Source of the DNA: Gemmatimonadota bacterium
Lineage (GTDB): Bacteria > Gemmatimonadota > Gemmatimonadetes > Longimicrobiales > Gaopeijiaceae
Assembly (NCBI GenBank): GCA_007121455.1
Contig: SKKN01000010.1
Location: 25,262 to 89,261, forward strand
DNA: 64,000 nt
Direction of reading: 5' to 3'
Shown: in pieces, positions 21,238-31,863 of the stretch
Layout of the letters: every line of letters begins with the position of its first letter
Numbering within the stretch: position 1 is the first letter of the stretch
Position numbers and translations under genes: made by a program
Notes under the pieces: model-generated
Told to the model about the DNA's origin: nothing
The model's database searches: none
What the model saw: the letters and a program-made list of their open reading frames with translations, nothing else

Positions 21238-24200
21238 ATGGCGACGCTGCGGAGGGCAGGGCTCTGGATGGCGGTGCTTCTCGGCACGGCGCTGGTCGTC
21301 GTGGCGGGTGGCCTCTACGTGCTCCTCAACACGGGACCGGGGAACGAGCTCCTGCTCCGGGTCGCCCTGGATCAGATCGACGAGCGCATCGATGGCCGGA
21401 TCACGGCCGAGGGGATCAGCTCGCCCGGGCTCCTCGGAGGTGCGACCCTGCACAGGGTCGAGATCACCGACCTGGAGGGCCGTCCCTTCCTCCGTGCGGA
21501 TTCGGTGCAGGCCCGCTACGCCTACCGGGGGCTCCTTCGACAGGACATCTCGCTCTCTTCGGTGGAGGTCTGGGGGCCCGAGGTCACCGTGGAGCGGAGG
21601 AGCGGGGAAGATCTCACGAACGTGGAGCAGATCTTCCGGCTCACGGAGCGCGAGCCGGAACCGACCGAGGAGGATCCGGTCCTCCGCGTGATGCTCCGGG
21701 ACGTCGGGCTCCATGGAGGCACCCTCCTGACTCGACTCCCGGTCGAGGGAGAGGATCCCGATCCGCGCTTCCGGACCGAAGTGGATCCGGGGGACGGCGC
21801 TCTGTACCAGACGTACACGCTCCGGGAGCTCGAAGGGCGGTTCTCCGAGGCCTCGATCATCGAGCCGGGCCGGGAGGGAGAGCTCATCCAGGTAGAGCGG
21901 CTTTCCTTCCTCGCGGAGGTGGTGGAGGAGTCCTTCAGGATCCAGGAGTTTCGAGGCGTCATCCACCGGGACGCCGGAGGCGCCACGTTCGTCGCGGAAC
22001 GCCTCTGGTTCCCCGAATCGGAGGCAGTCGGTGTGATGCGGGTCGAATGGAGCGAGGACCTCTGGCTGGAGGCGGACCTGCTCGTCGACGTGCTGGAGCT
22101 CGGGGACTTCCGGTGGGCGGAGCCGCGGCTTCCGGATGGGCGGGGGAGCCTCGCCGTTCGCCTTCAGGGGCCGCTCGACCGGATGGAGGTGCGGATCCGG
22201 GACCTCGACCTGCAGACCCGAGGAAGCGTGATCCGCGGTACGGTCGGCGTCGATCTGTTCGACGAGCTCCGCCTCGCGGAGACCGCCCTCGACCTGGCCC
22301 CGCTCCACCTCGACCTCCTCGATCCGTGGATCGAGGACCCTCTCCCTCTTCGGGGCTTCCTCCGCGGGCACGTGGAGCTCGAGGGTCCGCTCCGCGCCCT
22401 CCGCTCCGAGGGCACGCTGAGCCATGAGGATCCGGCGACCGGAATCCCAGCCTCCCAGGCCGACTTCTCCGGGACCCTTCACCTGGACGAGCCCTTCGGT
22501 GTCACCGGCTTCGCGCTCGTGCTCGACCCATTCCGGTTCGAGCTGATCGGGGAGCTCGTGCCCGGCTTCCCCCTCGAAGGCCCCGGCTCCGCGCGTCTCG
22601 ACGCCTCGGGGCGCCTCGGTCGGGGCGTGCGGTTCACCGCGGACGTGAGCCACGATCCGCAGGGGCTCGCTCCATCCAGGATTCGGGCGCTCGGGACCGT
22701 GGAAGGAACGCGAGAGGAGCTGCGACTCGACATCGAGGGAACCCTCGCCCCCCTCTCCCTCGACGCGGTCGCGCAGTACCGGCCGGACATCCCGGTCGCC
22801 GGTGAGGTCTCCGGTGCGCTGCGGGTCGTCGGCCCCCTCCGCGATCTCGTCGTGGAGTCGGATCTCTCCACCTCCGCAGGGCCCCTGCGGGTTCGGGCCC
22901 GGTTCGACGCACACGACCCGGGGAGCCAGTACCTCGTCGACCTCGAGACCGAGGACTTTCGGCTCTCGGAGGTCTGGAGGGACGCGCCGAGCCCGACCGT
23001 GGTCACGGGCGGTGTCCAGATCGACGGCAGGGGGCGGGAGGTCGGGAGCCTCGAGGGAGAGGCGCGTGCCGAGCTCCGGCGCTCGAGAGCGGGGGAGGTG
23101 GAGGTGGAGCGCGCCGATCTCCACGTCCATGCCGTGGATGGGGTTCTCGAGGTGAGCCGCTTCCTCCTCGACGCGAGCGTGATCCAGGCGGAAGGGGAGG
23201 GGAGCTTCGCGCTCCGCGCCGGCGTTCCCGAAGGGGAGCTCGTGGTCCGGTGGGAGACGCCGTCCCTCGCGTCCTTGAGGCCGGTCTTTCTGGGGGAGGA
23301 CCCGATCGCGCAGGATACGCTCACCGTCCTCGAGCAGGAGATCCTCCGCGTCCAGGACGTGAACCCCGATACGCTGCCGCTTCGGGCGCAGGTCGACGTG
23401 GACGGCCGCGCCTCCGGTGAGGTCGTGCTTCGGGGCGGGTGGGAGGAGTTCACGGCCGAAGGCCATGCGGAGGTGGTGGCCGGCTACTGGACGGGGCATC
23501 AGGTGGAGCGGATCGAGGCGTCCTTCACCGCGTGGGACCTTCCGAACGATCCGTGGGAGGTCGAAGCCGATGTCCAAGTGACGGATGCGGTCCTCGCCGG
23601 ACGCAGCCTGAGCTCTGCGGAGGGATGGGTTCGGTATCGATCCGACCGGAGCGGTGAAGGACGGATCTCTCTCCACCCGGCGATCGAGGAGGGGCACTTC
23701 TTCGCCGGATCCTTCCAGCTCGACTCCGTCGGTGGCGAGGCGAACCTGGAGGAGGTCCGGCTCCGCTTCGACGATACGGAGTGGAGCCTTCAGGAACCGA
23801 CTCGCTTGGCGTGGATGCCGCGTAGCGTCGAGCTGGACGAGCTGCATCTCGCGAGCTCGGGAGATGGACCCATGGAGCTCCGTGCGCGGGGCCTGCTCCC
23901 GTTCGAGAGCGGAGAGGCCGACTTCCACCTCGAGCTGGAGGGGATGGACCTGGGGCGCCTCGCGCGGCTGGCGCAGTCCGACGTCGACCTCGCGGGGACG
24001 TTGGATTTCACGCTCGACGTGGGAGGGAGCGCGGAGAGCCCGATCATGGCCGGCCGGGCGGCTCTCGCGGACGTCTACTTCGACGGCATCGCCGTCGCCG
24101 GTCTCGATATGGGGTTCGGGTATCGCGACCGAATCCTGACCGGAAGCGGGGAAGCCCTCTTCGAGGGTCGCCAGCTCCTCAGCGTCTCCGGCTCGTTCCC

Positions 24201-25701
24201 CGCGGATTTCGCGTTCCACGGGGTCGAGGATCGCTTTCCGGATCGGGCGCTCGACCTTCGGGTTCGAGCCGACGACGTGCCGGCGGCCGCGGTGCTCGGA
24301 TTCCTCGAAGTTCTCGAAGACCTCGAGGGCACGCTCGACGGAGACATCCAGGTCGGAGGCACGCCCCGGAACCCGGAGCCCACGGGGAGGATCCGGCTGC
24401 GGGACGGGGCCTTCGGCCTCCCCGAGCTCGGCCTCCGCCCGAGCAGCGTGACGGCGGACCTCGACGTGGGGGCGGATCGGGTGATCCGCGTGACGGGGGA
24501 AGCGTGGTCACGGGGCCACGCCCGAATCGATGGCACGATCACGCTCGAGGATGTCGCGGACCCCTCCTTCGACCTGCGGGTGGAGGCGGCCAACTTCCAG
24601 GCGGTCGACCGGAGGGATCTCACGGTCCGCCTCGGGGGGGAGATCGCCCTCGAGGGACGCTACACCCGGCCCCTCGTGAGCGGGAGCGTCCGGGTCGAGC
24701 AGGGCACCCTCTTCCTGGAGGAGTTCGCGCGGACTGCGGAGGTGGTGGATCTGACCGACCCGGCCTTCTTCGACGTGGTGGACACGACCGTGGTGGCCGA
24801 CCAGAGGGTGTTCGTCCCGACCGAAAACCCGTTTCTCCGCAACCTGCGCGTGGGGGTCGATGTAGATGTCCAGCGGGACCTCTGGCTGCGGGGCCGGGAG
24901 ATGAACGTCGAGGTGGCCGGAGAGCTCATCGTGACCTACGACCGCCCGCAGCGGGAGCTTCTCCTGGTCGGAACCCTCGAGCCGGTTCGCGGTGCGTACG
25001 CCGTTGCAGGCCGAAACTTCCAGGTACAGGACGGCACCGTGGAATTCGTCGGTACGCCCGGCCTGAACCCCAGCCTCGACATCCGGGCAGTGAACCGGCT
25101 GCGGCGGGAGGGAGGCGAGCCGCTCGACATCCTCGCGACCGTGGAGGGCACCCTCGAATCCCCCAGGGTGCATCTCTCGAGCGACGCGCAGCCGCCGATC
25201 GCCGAGTCGGACCTGATCAGCTACCTGATCTTCGGCAGGCCCAGCCATGCCCTGGGGGCCGGAGAGACCTCCATCCTCCAGGGGGCGGCGGGAGCCGGTG
25301 TCACGCTGGGCCTCGGAACGCTCGCCACGCAGCTCGGGACGGCGGTCGCGCAGCAGGTCGGGTTCGACTACTTCGCGATCACGCAGGCCCGGAACACCCC
25401 CGGAATGGGGTCTCCGCTCGGGCTTGCCGGAGCCTTTGCGGAGACGCAGATCGAGGTCGGCCAGTACGTGGGCCCGAACCTTTTCCTCGCGCTCGTCCTC
25501 CGCCCGCTCACCGGGCTCGGGACGACATCGCAGACCCAGGTTCCCGGCGCCCGAATCGAATGGCGCTTCGCCGATTTCTGGATGATGGAAGGGGTGGTCG
25601 AGGACCGTTTTTCGAGAGAGGGGGCCTTGGGGTTTGGAGAGCTCGGAATGCGCCTTTCCAAGGTCGGCGGCCTCTCGGTCTTCCGCGAGTGGGGATGGTG
25701 A
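21238..25701 (+). CDS. tamB: TamB-family translocation/assembly module protein
   Basis: A very long protein (1487 residues) with one N-terminal membrane helix (about residues 9-32) and a periplasmic body made of repeated beta-rich segments, the form of a lipid- or protein-bridging groove. The C-terminal TamB domain is clear: VRGAYAVAGRNFQVQDGTVE, then PPIAESDLISYLIFGRPS and a final barrel-facing segment. AsmA-like TamB proteins bridge inner and outer membrane in phospholipid transport or autotransporter assembly. The start ATG 21238 is two bases after the barrel gene, a typical TamA-TamB arrangement. Confidence 0.92.
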   Translation: MATLRRAGLWMAVLLGTALVVVAGGLYVLLNTGPGNELLLRVALDQIDERIDGRITAEGISSPGLLGGATLHRVEITDLEGRPFLRADSVQARYAYRGLLRQDISLSSVEVWGPEVTVERRSGEDLTNVEQIFRLTEREPEPTEEDPVLRVMLRDVGLHGGTLLTRLPVEGEDPDPRFRTEVDPGDGALYQTYTLRELEGRFSEASIIEPGREGELIQVERLSFLAEVVEESFRIQEFRGVIHRDAGGATFVAERLWFPESEAVGVMRVEWSEDLWLEADLLVDVLELGDFRWAEPRLPDGRGSLAVRLQGPLDRMEVRIRDLDLQTRGSVIRGTVGVDLFDELRLAETALDLAPLHLDLLDPWIEDPLPLRGFLRGHVELEGPLRALRSEGTLSHEDPATGIPASQADFSGTLHLDEPFGVTGFALVLDPFRFELIGELVPGFPLEGPGSARLDASGRLGRGVRFTADVSHDPQGLAPSRIRALGTVEGTREELRLDIEGTLAPLSLDAVAQYRPDIPVAGEVSGALRVVGPLRDLVVESDLSTSAGPLRVRARFDAHDPGSQYLVDLETEDFRLSEVWRDAPSPTVVTGGVQIDGRGREVGSLEGEARAELRRSRAGEVEVERADLHVHAVDGVLEVSRFLLDASVIQAEGEGSFALRAGVPEGELVVRWETPSLASLRPVFLGEDPIAQDTLTVLEQEILRVQDVNPDTLPLRAQVDVDGRASGEVVLRGGWEEFTAEGHAEVVAGYWTGHQVERIEASFTAWDLPNDPWEVEADVQVTDAVLAGRSLSSAEGWVRYRSDRSGEGRISLHPAIEEGHFFAGSFQLDSVGGEANLEEVRLRFDDTEWSLQEPTRLAWMPRSVELDELHLASSGDGPMELRARGLLPFESGEADFHLELEGMDLGRLARLAQSDVDLAGTLDFTLDVGGSAESPIMAGRAALADVYFDGIAVAGLDMGFGYRDRILTGSGEALFEGRQLLSVSGSFPADFAFHGVEDRFPDRALDLRVRADDVPAAAVLGFLEVLEDLEGTLDGDIQVGGTPRNPEPTGRIRLRDGAFGLPELGLRPSSVTADLDVGADRVIRVTGEAWSRGHARIDGTITLEDVADPSFDLRVEAANFQAVDRRDLTVRLGGEIALEGRYTRPLVSGSVRVEQGTLFLEEFARTAEVVDLTDPAFFDVVDTTVVADQRVFVPTENPFLRNLRVGVDVDVQRDLWLRGREMNVEVAGELIVTYDRPQRELLLVGTLEPVRGAYAVAGRNFQVQDGTVEFVGTPGLNPSLDIRAVNRLRREGGEPLDILATVEGTLESPRVHLSSDAQPPIAESDLISYLIFGRPSHALGAGETSILQGAAGAGVTLGLGTLATQLGTAVAQQVGFDYFAITQARNTPGMGSPLGLAGAFAETQIEVGQYVGPNLFLALVLRPLTGLGTTSQTQVPGARIEWRFADFWMMEGVVEDRFSREGALGFGELGMRLSKVGGLSVFREWGW

Positions 25702-25879
25702 GCCCGGAGGGGCGAGCGGCAGGCACACCGCCCGGCTGCACGGGTAGTAGAGATGGCTCCGCAGAGGGACGGCGACGATGTCGGGCCGTCCCGGGAACGC
25801 GGGGGGAACGTGGGCTGGAGCGGATGTTCGGCCGCTCGGACCCGAGGTGCTTCGAATTCAGAGGAGAAAGGTCAGACAG

Positions 25880-26734
25880 ATGATCCAGTACGCCAAGATT
25901 TTCACGCTCATGGCGGGGCTCACCGCGCTCGTGGTGGTCCTCGGAGCCTACCTCGGTGGCTCGCAGGGCGCGATTCTGTTCTTCTTCCTCGCGGCCGTGA
26001 TGAACTTCGGGATGTACTGGTTCAGCGACCGCGCCGTGCTCAAGATGTACAAGGCCAAAGTCGTGGGTCCCGAGGACGCGCCGGAAATCTACCGGATGGT
26101 GGACCGGCTGCGGCAGCGTGCGAGACTGCCCATGCCGACCGTGGCGATCGCTCCGTCGGATCAGCCGAATGCCTTCGCGACGGGCCGGAGCACGAAGAAG
26201 GCCGTGGTCTGCGTCACCGCCGGCCTGCTGCGTGTCGTCGATCAGGCCGAGCTCGAGGGCGTGATCGCGCACGAGCTCGCGCACATCAAGCACCGGCACA
26301 TGCTCGTCTCCACGACCGCCGCGACGATGGCGGGAGCCATCGCGATCCTTGGGAGCGTCACGCGCTGGGGGGTGCTCCTGGGTGGCGGCCGGGGAGGTGA
26401 CCGGAACCCGATCGTCCTCATCGCGATGTCGATCATCGCACCCATGGCGGCCATGATCGTCCAGATGGCGATCTCGAGGCAGAACGAGTTCCAGGCCGAC
26501 CGCACCGGGGCGGAGATCGCGGGCGGGCCCCGCGGGCTCGCCAACGCACTCCGGCGCCTCGAGGAGTCGGCCCGCAGGATCCCCATGGACGTGAATCCCG
26601 CCGCGGCGCAGCTCTGCATCGTGAATCCGCTCGCGGGTGTGCGGGGTCAGACGATGCTGAAGCTCTTCAGCACGCACCCTTCGACCGAGGACCGGATCGC
26701 CCGTCTCCGGGGGATGGAGCAGGAGGGCTTCTGA
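25880..26734 (+). CDS. htpX: Zinc metalloprotease HtpX (M48)
   Basis: A 284-residue inner-membrane protease that degrades damaged membrane proteins. Two hydrophobic N-terminal segments come first, then the catalytic HELAH (in [14 protein letters not shown]) and the downstream metal ligand Glu in [17 protein letters not shown] second hydrophobic pair follows the active site, as in E. coli HtpX. ATG 25880 is preceded by GAGGAGAAAG; a longer upstream frame is unlikely because [17 protein letters not shown] is the expected N terminus. The 178 bases before it show no convincing promoter. Confidence 0.92.
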   Translation: MIQYAKIFTLMAGLTALVVVLGAYLGGSQGAILFFFLAAVMNFGMYWFSDRAVLKMYKAKVVGPEDAPEIYRMVDRLRQRARLPMPTVAIAPSDQPNAFATGRSTKKAVVCVTAGLLRVVDQAELEGVIAHELAHIKHRHMLVSTTAATMAGAIAILGSVTRWGVLLGGGRGGDRNPIVLIAMSIIAPMAAMIVQMAISRQNEFQADRTGAEIAGGPRGLANALRRLEESARRIPMDVNPAAAQLCIVNPLAGVRGQTMLKLFSTHPSTEDRIARLRGMEQEGF

Positions 26735-26765
26735 GCCCTTTCGTCTCCCCGGCCGGGGCCCGCGC

Positions 26766-29648
26766 GTGAATCGGAGGGAGGAGCTTCTCGTCGTACGAGG
26801 GGCCCGGGAGCACAACCTCCGAAACGTCAGCGTCGAGCTGCCGCGCGGCCGGTTGATCGTGGTCACCGGCATCTCCGGGTCGGGGAAGTCCTCCCTCGCG
26901 TTCGACACGATCTACGCCGAGGGACAGCGCCGCTACGTCGAATCGCTCTCCGCGTATGCCCGGCAGTTTCTCGGGCTCATGGAAAAGCCGGACGTGGACT
27001 CGATCGAAGGTCTCTCCCCGGCGATCTCGATCGAACAGCGCACCGTCTCGCGCAATCCTCGCTCCACGGTGGGGACGGTGACGGAGGTCTACGACTACCT
27101 CCGTCTGCTCTGGGCCCGGGCGGGCATCCCCCACTGCCCCGAGTGCAGCCGCCCCGTGATCCGGCAGTCCTCCTCCCAGATCGTCGACCGCATCCTCGCG
27201 CTGGAAGAGGGCACGAAGATCCAGGTACTCGCTCCCCTCGTCCGTGGCCGGAAGGGTGAGTTTCGCGAGCTTCTCGAGAAGGCACAGAAGGATGGGTTCG
27301 TGCGCGTGCAGGTGGACGGGGAGGTGTACGACCTCTCGGACCCACCGGCGCTGAACCGGTACGAGAACCACGACATCTCGGTGGTGGTGGACCGGGTCGT
27401 CGTTCGCGATTCGGACCGGGACCGGATCGCGGACTCGGTGGAGACGGCGCTCAAGACGGCGCAGGGGATCGTCGAGGTCGCCGAGCACGGGACCGACGTG
27501 CGGACCCACGTCTTCAGCGAGCACTACTCCTGCGCGCACTGCGGGACGAGCCTTCCGGAGCTCGAGCCACGGCAGCTCTCCTTCAACTCTCCCTACGGGG
27601 CGTGTGAGGAGTGCGGAGGCCTCGGGACCAGGAAGGAGGTCAGGCCGGAGTTCGTGCTGGGTGATCCGTCGATCTCGATCCTGGAGGGCGTGATCCTCCC
27701 CTGGGGGGACCCCTCCGGTCACACCCGCCAATCCGTGATTCCGGGGCTCGCCGAGGCGTACGAGTTCGATCCGGCGAGGCCATGGCGGGAGATCCGGGAG
27801 GATGTGCAGGAGGCGATCCTCCACGGCTCCGGACGGATGAAGATCGCCTTTCCCTACCGTAAGGACGGCAAGGAGGACACGTACGTGGAGGTGTGGGAGG
27901 GAGTGCTGCCCCAGCTCCAGAGGCGGTACGAGGAGACCCGCTCGGACGGTGTCCGCCGCCAGCTCGAGGAGTACATGACCGGACGCCCCTGCGCGGCGTG
28001 CGGCGGCTCCCGGCTCCGCCCCGAATCCCTCGCCGTCACCGTCGCCGGAAAGTCGCTGGGCGATGTCGTCGAGATGCCCGTCCTGGAGGCACTCGACTTC
28101 TTCCAGGCTCTTCCCGTGGGAGAAACCGGGAACGGGCAGGTCGCGGACCGCAGCCCCCGCCTCTCCGCGGTCATCGCCGGCCCGGTCCTGAAGGAGGTCG
28201 TAGAACGCCTCGGCTTCCTCCGGGACGTGGGCCTGGGCTACCTGACCCTGGGGCGCTCGGCCGACACCCTCTCCGGCGGAGAGGGCCAGCGGATCCGGCT
28301 GGCGACCCAGATCGGGAGCCGCCTCGTCGGGGTCCTCTACATCCTCGACGAGCCCTCGATCGGCCTCCACCAACGGGACAACGAGCGGCTTCTCGGGACC
28401 CTCCGCTCCCTCCGCGACCTCGGCAACACGGTCATCGTGGTCGAGCACGACGAGGAGACGATCCGGAGCGCAGACCATGTGGTGGATCTCGGGCCGGGAG
28501 CCGGCCGGAGAGGCGGTGAGGTCGTCGCTTCCGGCGCCTTGGATCGGGTCATGAACGAACCCCGCTCCCTGACCGGCGCGTACCTCCGGGGCGATCGTGC
28601 CATTCCGGTGCCCGAGACCCGTCGGCCGCGCGACCCCGAGCGGGGCCTCGTGCTCAAAGGCGCGGCCGGGCACAACCTGCAGAGCGTGGATGTGGAGTTC
28701 CCCCTGGGCACCTTCATCGCGGTCACGGGCGTGAGCGGATCCGGCAAGTCGTCGCTCGTGAACGACACGCTGTACCGCGCCCTCTCCCGTCGCCTTTACC
28801 GGTCCCGCGCCCTCCCGCTCCCGCACGACCGGGTCGAGGGGCTGGAGCGGGTGGACAAGGTGATCGAGGTGGACCAGTCCGCGATCGGCCGCACACCCCG
28901 CTCGAACCCGGCGACGTACACGGGCCTCTTCACCCCGATCCGGGAGCTCTTCGCAGAGCTTCCGGAGTCCCAGATTCGTGGCTACGCGCCCGGTCGTTTC
29001 TCCTTCAACGTGAAGGGGGGCCGGTGCGAGGCGTGCTCGGGCGACGGCCTCGTGAAGATCGAGATGCACTTCCTTCCGGACGTCTACGTCGCCTGCGACG
29101 TCTGCCGGGGGTGGCGCTACAACCGGGAAACGCTGGACGTGCACTACCGCGGGCGGAACATCGCGGACGTCCTCGAGATGACGGTCGAAGAGGCGCTCGA
29201 GTTCTTCGACGCCGTGCCCCGGATCCGAAAGCGCCTCGAGGCGCTTTCGGACGTGGGGCTCGGATACATCCAGCTCGGGCAGCCGGCGACGACGCTGTCG
29301 GGAGGCGAGGCCCAGCGGGTGAAGCTCTCCTCCGAACTCTCGAAGCGGGCGACGGGCGATACGCTGTACATCCTGGACGAGCCCACGACGGGGCTGCACT
29401 TCGAGGATGTCCGGGTCCTCCTCGACGCCCTCCACCGACTCGTGGATCTGGGCAACACGGTCATCGTCATCGAGCACAACCTCGAGGTGATCAAGACCGC
29501 CGACTGGATCGTGGATCTGGGGCCCGAGGGCGGGGTCGAAGGGGGAGAGCTGGTCGCGGCCGGAACCCCCGAGGAGGTGGCGGCGAATGCCCGCTCGTAC
29601 ACGGGCCGGTATCTGGCTCCCCTCGTCAAGGCCGTCCCGGTCGGGTGA
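26766..29648 (+). CDS. uvrA: Excinuclease ABC subunit A
   Basis: Damage-recognition ATPase of nucleotide excision repair; 960 residues, the usual length. It has two ABC modules with Walker [10 protein letters not shown] near residue 35 and GVSGSGKSS near residue 657. The ABC signatures are [16 protein letters not shown] and [15 protein letters not shown]. Zinc fingers are visible as the CAHC...CEEC and CEAC...CDVC pairs. The start is GTG 26766, 31 bases after htpX. No LexA-like operator was recognised upstream. Confidence 0.97.
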   Translation: MNRREELLVVRGAREHNLRNVSVELPRGRLIVVTGISGSGKSSLAFDTIYAEGQRRYVESLSAYARQFLGLMEKPDVDSIEGLSPAISIEQRTVSRNPRSTVGTVTEVYDYLRLLWARAGIPHCPECSRPVIRQSSSQIVDRILALEEGTKIQVLAPLVRGRKGEFRELLEKAQKDGFVRVQVDGEVYDLSDPPALNRYENHDISVVVDRVVVRDSDRDRIADSVETALKTAQGIVEVAEHGTDVRTHVFSEHYSCAHCGTSLPELEPRQLSFNSPYGACEECGGLGTRKEVRPEFVLGDPSISILEGVILPWGDPSGHTRQSVIPGLAEAYEFDPARPWREIREDVQEAILHGSGRMKIAFPYRKDGKEDTYVEVWEGVLPQLQRRYEETRSDGVRRQLEEYMTGRPCAACGGSRLRPESLAVTVAGKSLGDVVEMPVLEALDFFQALPVGETGNGQVADRSPRLSAVIAGPVLKEVVERLGFLRDVGLGYLTLGRSADTLSGGEGQRIRLATQIGSRLVGVLYILDEPSIGLHQRDNERLLGTLRSLRDLGNTVIVVEHDEETIRSADHVVDLGPGAGRRGGEVVASGALDRVMNEPRSLTGAYLRGDRAIPVPETRRPRDPERGLVLKGAAGHNLQSVDVEFPLGTFIAVTGVSGSGKSSLVNDTLYRALSRRLYRSRALPLPHDRVEGLERVDKVIEVDQSAIGRTPRSNPATYTGLFTPIRELFAELPESQIRGYAPGRFSFNVKGGRCEACSGDGLVKIEMHFLPDVYVACDVCRGWRYNRETLDVHYRGRNIADVLEMTVEEALEFFDAVPRIRKRLEALSDVGLGYIQLGQPATTLSGGEAQRVKLSSELSKRATGDTLYILDEPTTGLHFEDVRVLLDALHRLVDLGNTVIVIEHNLEVIKTADWIVDLGPEGGVEGGELVAAGTPEEVAANARSYTGRYLAPLVKAVPVG

Positions 29649-29719
29649 CTGCGGGGCAGCCGGAAGGATGCCTGGCCGAGCCCTCCGGTGTTAGACTGAA
29701 TCCGGGCACCGAAACCCAA

Positions 29720-29744
29720 CCCCCTCCTGCATCGTAGGAGGGGG
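29720..29744 (+). terminator. Hairpin after uvrA
   Basis: A perfect 9-bp stem, CCCCCTCCT (29720-29728) with AGGAGGGGG (29736-29744), and a 7-base loop. There is no T run after it, so termination is likely but not certain; it lies 72 bases after the uvrA stop and 50 before the next gene. Confidence 0.45.
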
Positions 29745-29794
29745 GGGAGCGGCCGCGGGACGACAGCCAGTCAGCGTGGAAACCGGGAGGGCGT

Positions 29795-30196
29795 ATGGTG
29801 AGCAGAGACGACATCGAAAGCTACCTGATCCGGATGGGACTCGAGCACGAAGAGATCGACGAGGGGATGTTCCTCGTCCGGAGCGGGAGCGAGGACCTTC
29901 CCATCGTGGTTCATCATTCGCCTCCGCTGCTCGTGCTGCGACTGAAGGTGATGGATCTGCCTTCGGACGGCGAGCATCTCTCCCAGCTCTACCGGACGCT
30001 CCTCGAGCTGAATGCCTCCGATGTCGTGCACGGGGCGTACGGAATCGAGGAGGATGAGCTGATCTTGAGCGACACCTTCCAGCTCGACACCCTCGGGTTC
30101 GAAGACTTCCAGACTTCCCTCGAGAGCCTCCAGATGGCCGGCTCCAGCCACATGGACCGGATCCAGACCCTCGCCTCCGCCGACGTGAAGGGCTGA
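29795..30196 (+). CDS. YbjN-domain protein
   Basis: A small 133-residue acidic cytosolic protein with the fold of the YbjN/type III secretion chaperone group: it starts SRDDIESYLIRMGL and has alternating strands (MFLVRSGS, PIVVHHSPPLLVLRLKVM) and a long C-terminal helix. YbjN-type proteins are linked to stress and motility regulation in enterobacteria, without a known reaction. It lies three bases before pspA, and the pair looks like one transcript. Function is therefore only guessed as envelope-stress related. Confidence 0.7.
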   Translation: MVSRDDIESYLIRMGLEHEEIDEGMFLVRSGSEDLPIVVHHSPPLLVLRLKVMDLPSDGEHLSQLYRTLLELNASDVVHGAYGIEEDELILSDTFQLDTLGFEDFQTSLESLQMAGSSHMDRIQTLASADVKG

Positions 30197-30199
30197 CCC

Positions 30200-30997
30200 A
30201 TGAGTATCTTCCAGAAGATTTCGAGCCTCTTCAAATCGAACATCAATGATCTGATCGCCCGGGCTGAAAACCCGGAGAAGATGCTGAACCAGATCATCCT
30301 CGACATGAGGGATCAGCTCTCCAAGGCGAAGCGCGAAGTGGCGGCGGCGATCGCCGACGAGCGGAAGCTGAGGGCGCAGCTCGACGACGAGGCCGGACAG
30401 GCCCGCGACTGGGAGAACCGGGCGATGCTTGCGGTTCGCGAAGGGCGGGACGACCTCGCCAAGCAGGCCCTGATCCGGCAGCAGGAGCACGGAGAGCGGG
30501 CCGGATCCCTGGAGCGGACCTGGCGGGCCCAGGCCGAGGAGACCGAGAAGCTCAAGGCCTCCCTCAAACAGCTCAACGACAAGATCGAGGAGGCGAAACG
30601 CAAGCGGAACCTCCTCATCGCGAAGCAGAAGCGCGCCCAGGCCCAGCGGCGGATCCACGACACGATGTCCGGCCTCTCCGACACCTCCGCCTTCGATGCG
30701 TTCAACCGGATGGCCGAAAAGATCGAAGCGGCCGAGCAGCAGACGATCGCCGCGGCGGAGGTGAGCGAAACCCTCTCCGGCGACCCGCTGGAACGTGAGT
30801 TCGCGGGCCTCGAGACGGGGGGTGAGGCGGAGGAGCGCCTCCTCGCCCTCAAGCGCGAGATGGGACTGCTTCCGAGCGGAGAAGAGGAGGAGCGGAGGCG
30901 GATCGGAGCCGGCGAGGAGGAGGAGGCCGACTCGGACATCCGGGAAGCGGAGCTGATCGAGGAGTTCGACCGCCTCCAGGAAGGGAAGGACACATAG
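30200..30997 (+). CDS. pspA: PspA/IM30 family membrane-stress protein
   Basis: A 265-residue, nearly all helical coiled-coil protein. The N terminus MSIFQKISSLFKSNINDLI is the amphipathic helix that binds stressed membranes, and AENPEKMLNQIILDMRDQL is the family motif that follows. Long heptad-type helices extend to about residue 200, and the tail is rich in Glu. PspA/Vipp1 proteins form ESCRT-III-like rods or rings that protect the inner membrane. No pspF, pspB or pspC is nearby, so control differs from the enterobacterial system. The stop shares a base with the GTG of the following transaminase gene. Confidence 0.93.
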   Translation: MSIFQKISSLFKSNINDLIARAENPEKMLNQIILDMRDQLSKAKREVAAAIADERKLRAQLDDEAGQARDWENRAMLAVREGRDDLAKQALIRQQEHGERAGSLERTWRAQAEETEKLKASLKQLNDKIEEAKRKRNLLIAKQKRAQAQRRIHDTMSGLSDTSAFDAFNRMAEKIEAAEQQTIAAAEVSETLSGDPLEREFAGLETGGEAEERLLALKREMGLLPSGEEEERRRIGAGEEEEADSDIREAELIEEFDRLQEGKDT

Positions 30998-31863
30998 TGG
31001 AATCCACGGTCTTCCTCGACGGCGAGTACCTGCCCTCCGACCAGGCGCGGATCTCGGTCGAGGACCGGGGATTCCTCTTCGGGGACGCGGTCTACGAAGT
31101 CTCCCCCGCCTACCGGGGCACCTTCTTCCGGCTCGACCGCCATCTCGACCGGATGCGTCGGGGGCTCGGCGCCCTCCAGATCGACTGGGACGTGGCGGAG
31201 CTTCCGGGGATCCACGAGGGCCTCCTCGCACGGAATGGGCTGGATGCCGCGGAGGTGAGCATCGTCTACCTGCAGGTCACCCGGGGGGTCGCCCCGCGGA
31301 CGCATCACTTTCCCCCCGGTCCGGTGCGGCCCACGGTCTTCGGCTACGCGAAGGAGTTCCTGCGTCCTGCCCGGGAGCGCTGGGAGGAGGGGTGGGCAGC
31401 GATCACGGTGCCGGATCAGCGGTGGGCCCGGGCCGACCTGAAGACGACCTGTCTGCTTCCGAACGTCCTCGCCCAGGAAGCTGCGAGGAGGTCGGACGTG
31501 GCGGATGCGGTGCTCGTTCGCGACGGGTTCGCGCTCGAGGGAGCGCACAACAACCTCTTCGCGGTCTTCGGCGACACGGTCGTGACGCATCCGGCCTCGA
31601 ATCAGATCCTCCACGGCATCACACGGGAGTTCGTTCTCGAGCTGGCCCGAGGGGCGGGCATGCCGGTCGAGGAGCGGCCGATCCCGCTCGAAGAGCTGAG
31701 TGGCGCAGACGAGATCTTCTTCACGGGGACGACGACGGAGATCCGGCCGACCGTGGAATTGGACGGCCTCCCGGTCGGGGAGGGTCGGGTGGGACCTGTG
31801 GCGCGTGCGCTCTTCGACGCCTTCCTCGCCGGGGTCGAGCAGGCGAGGCGCGGTCAGGGGTAG
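30997..31863 (+). CDS. dat: Class IV aminotransferase, D-amino-acid transaminase type
   Basis: PLP enzyme of 288 residues. The PLP lysine is probably Lys149 in RWARADLKTTCLLPNVLA, a segment closer to D-alanine transaminase than to IlvE. Glu181 of LEGAHNNLF matches the PLP-ring Glu (family form EGSSSN). FTGTTTEIRPTVELDG is the phosphate-binding region. As a D-amino-acid transaminase it would make D-Glu or D-Ala for peptidoglycan, which suits the wall genes that follow. Branched-chain transaminase remains an alternative. Its 3' end overlaps the convergent NamZ-like gene by ten bases. Confidence 0.82.
   Translation: MESTVFLDGEYLPSDQARISVEDRGFLFGDAVYEVSPAYRGTFFRLDRHLDRMRRGLGALQIDWDVAELPGIHEGLLARNGLDAAEVSIVYLQVTRGVAPRTHHFPPGPVRPTVFGYAKEFLRPARERWEEGWAAITVPDQRWARADLKTTCLLPNVLAQEAARRSDVADAVLVRDGFALEGAHNNLFAVFGDTVVTHPASNQILHGITREFVLELARGAGMPVEERPIPLEELSGADEIFFTGTTTEIRPTVELDGLPVGEGRVGPVARALFDAFLAGVEQARRGQG

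Noticed and set aside
21040..24219. 1059-codon open frame on the minus strand
   Set aside because: Antisense of tamB; His/Asp/Arg/Pro-rich without recognisable domains, while the plus frame has the TamB C-terminal domain.
26667..29477. 936-codon open frame on the minus strand
   Set aside because: Antisense of uvrA, whose ABC and zinc-finger motifs prove the plus strand is coding.
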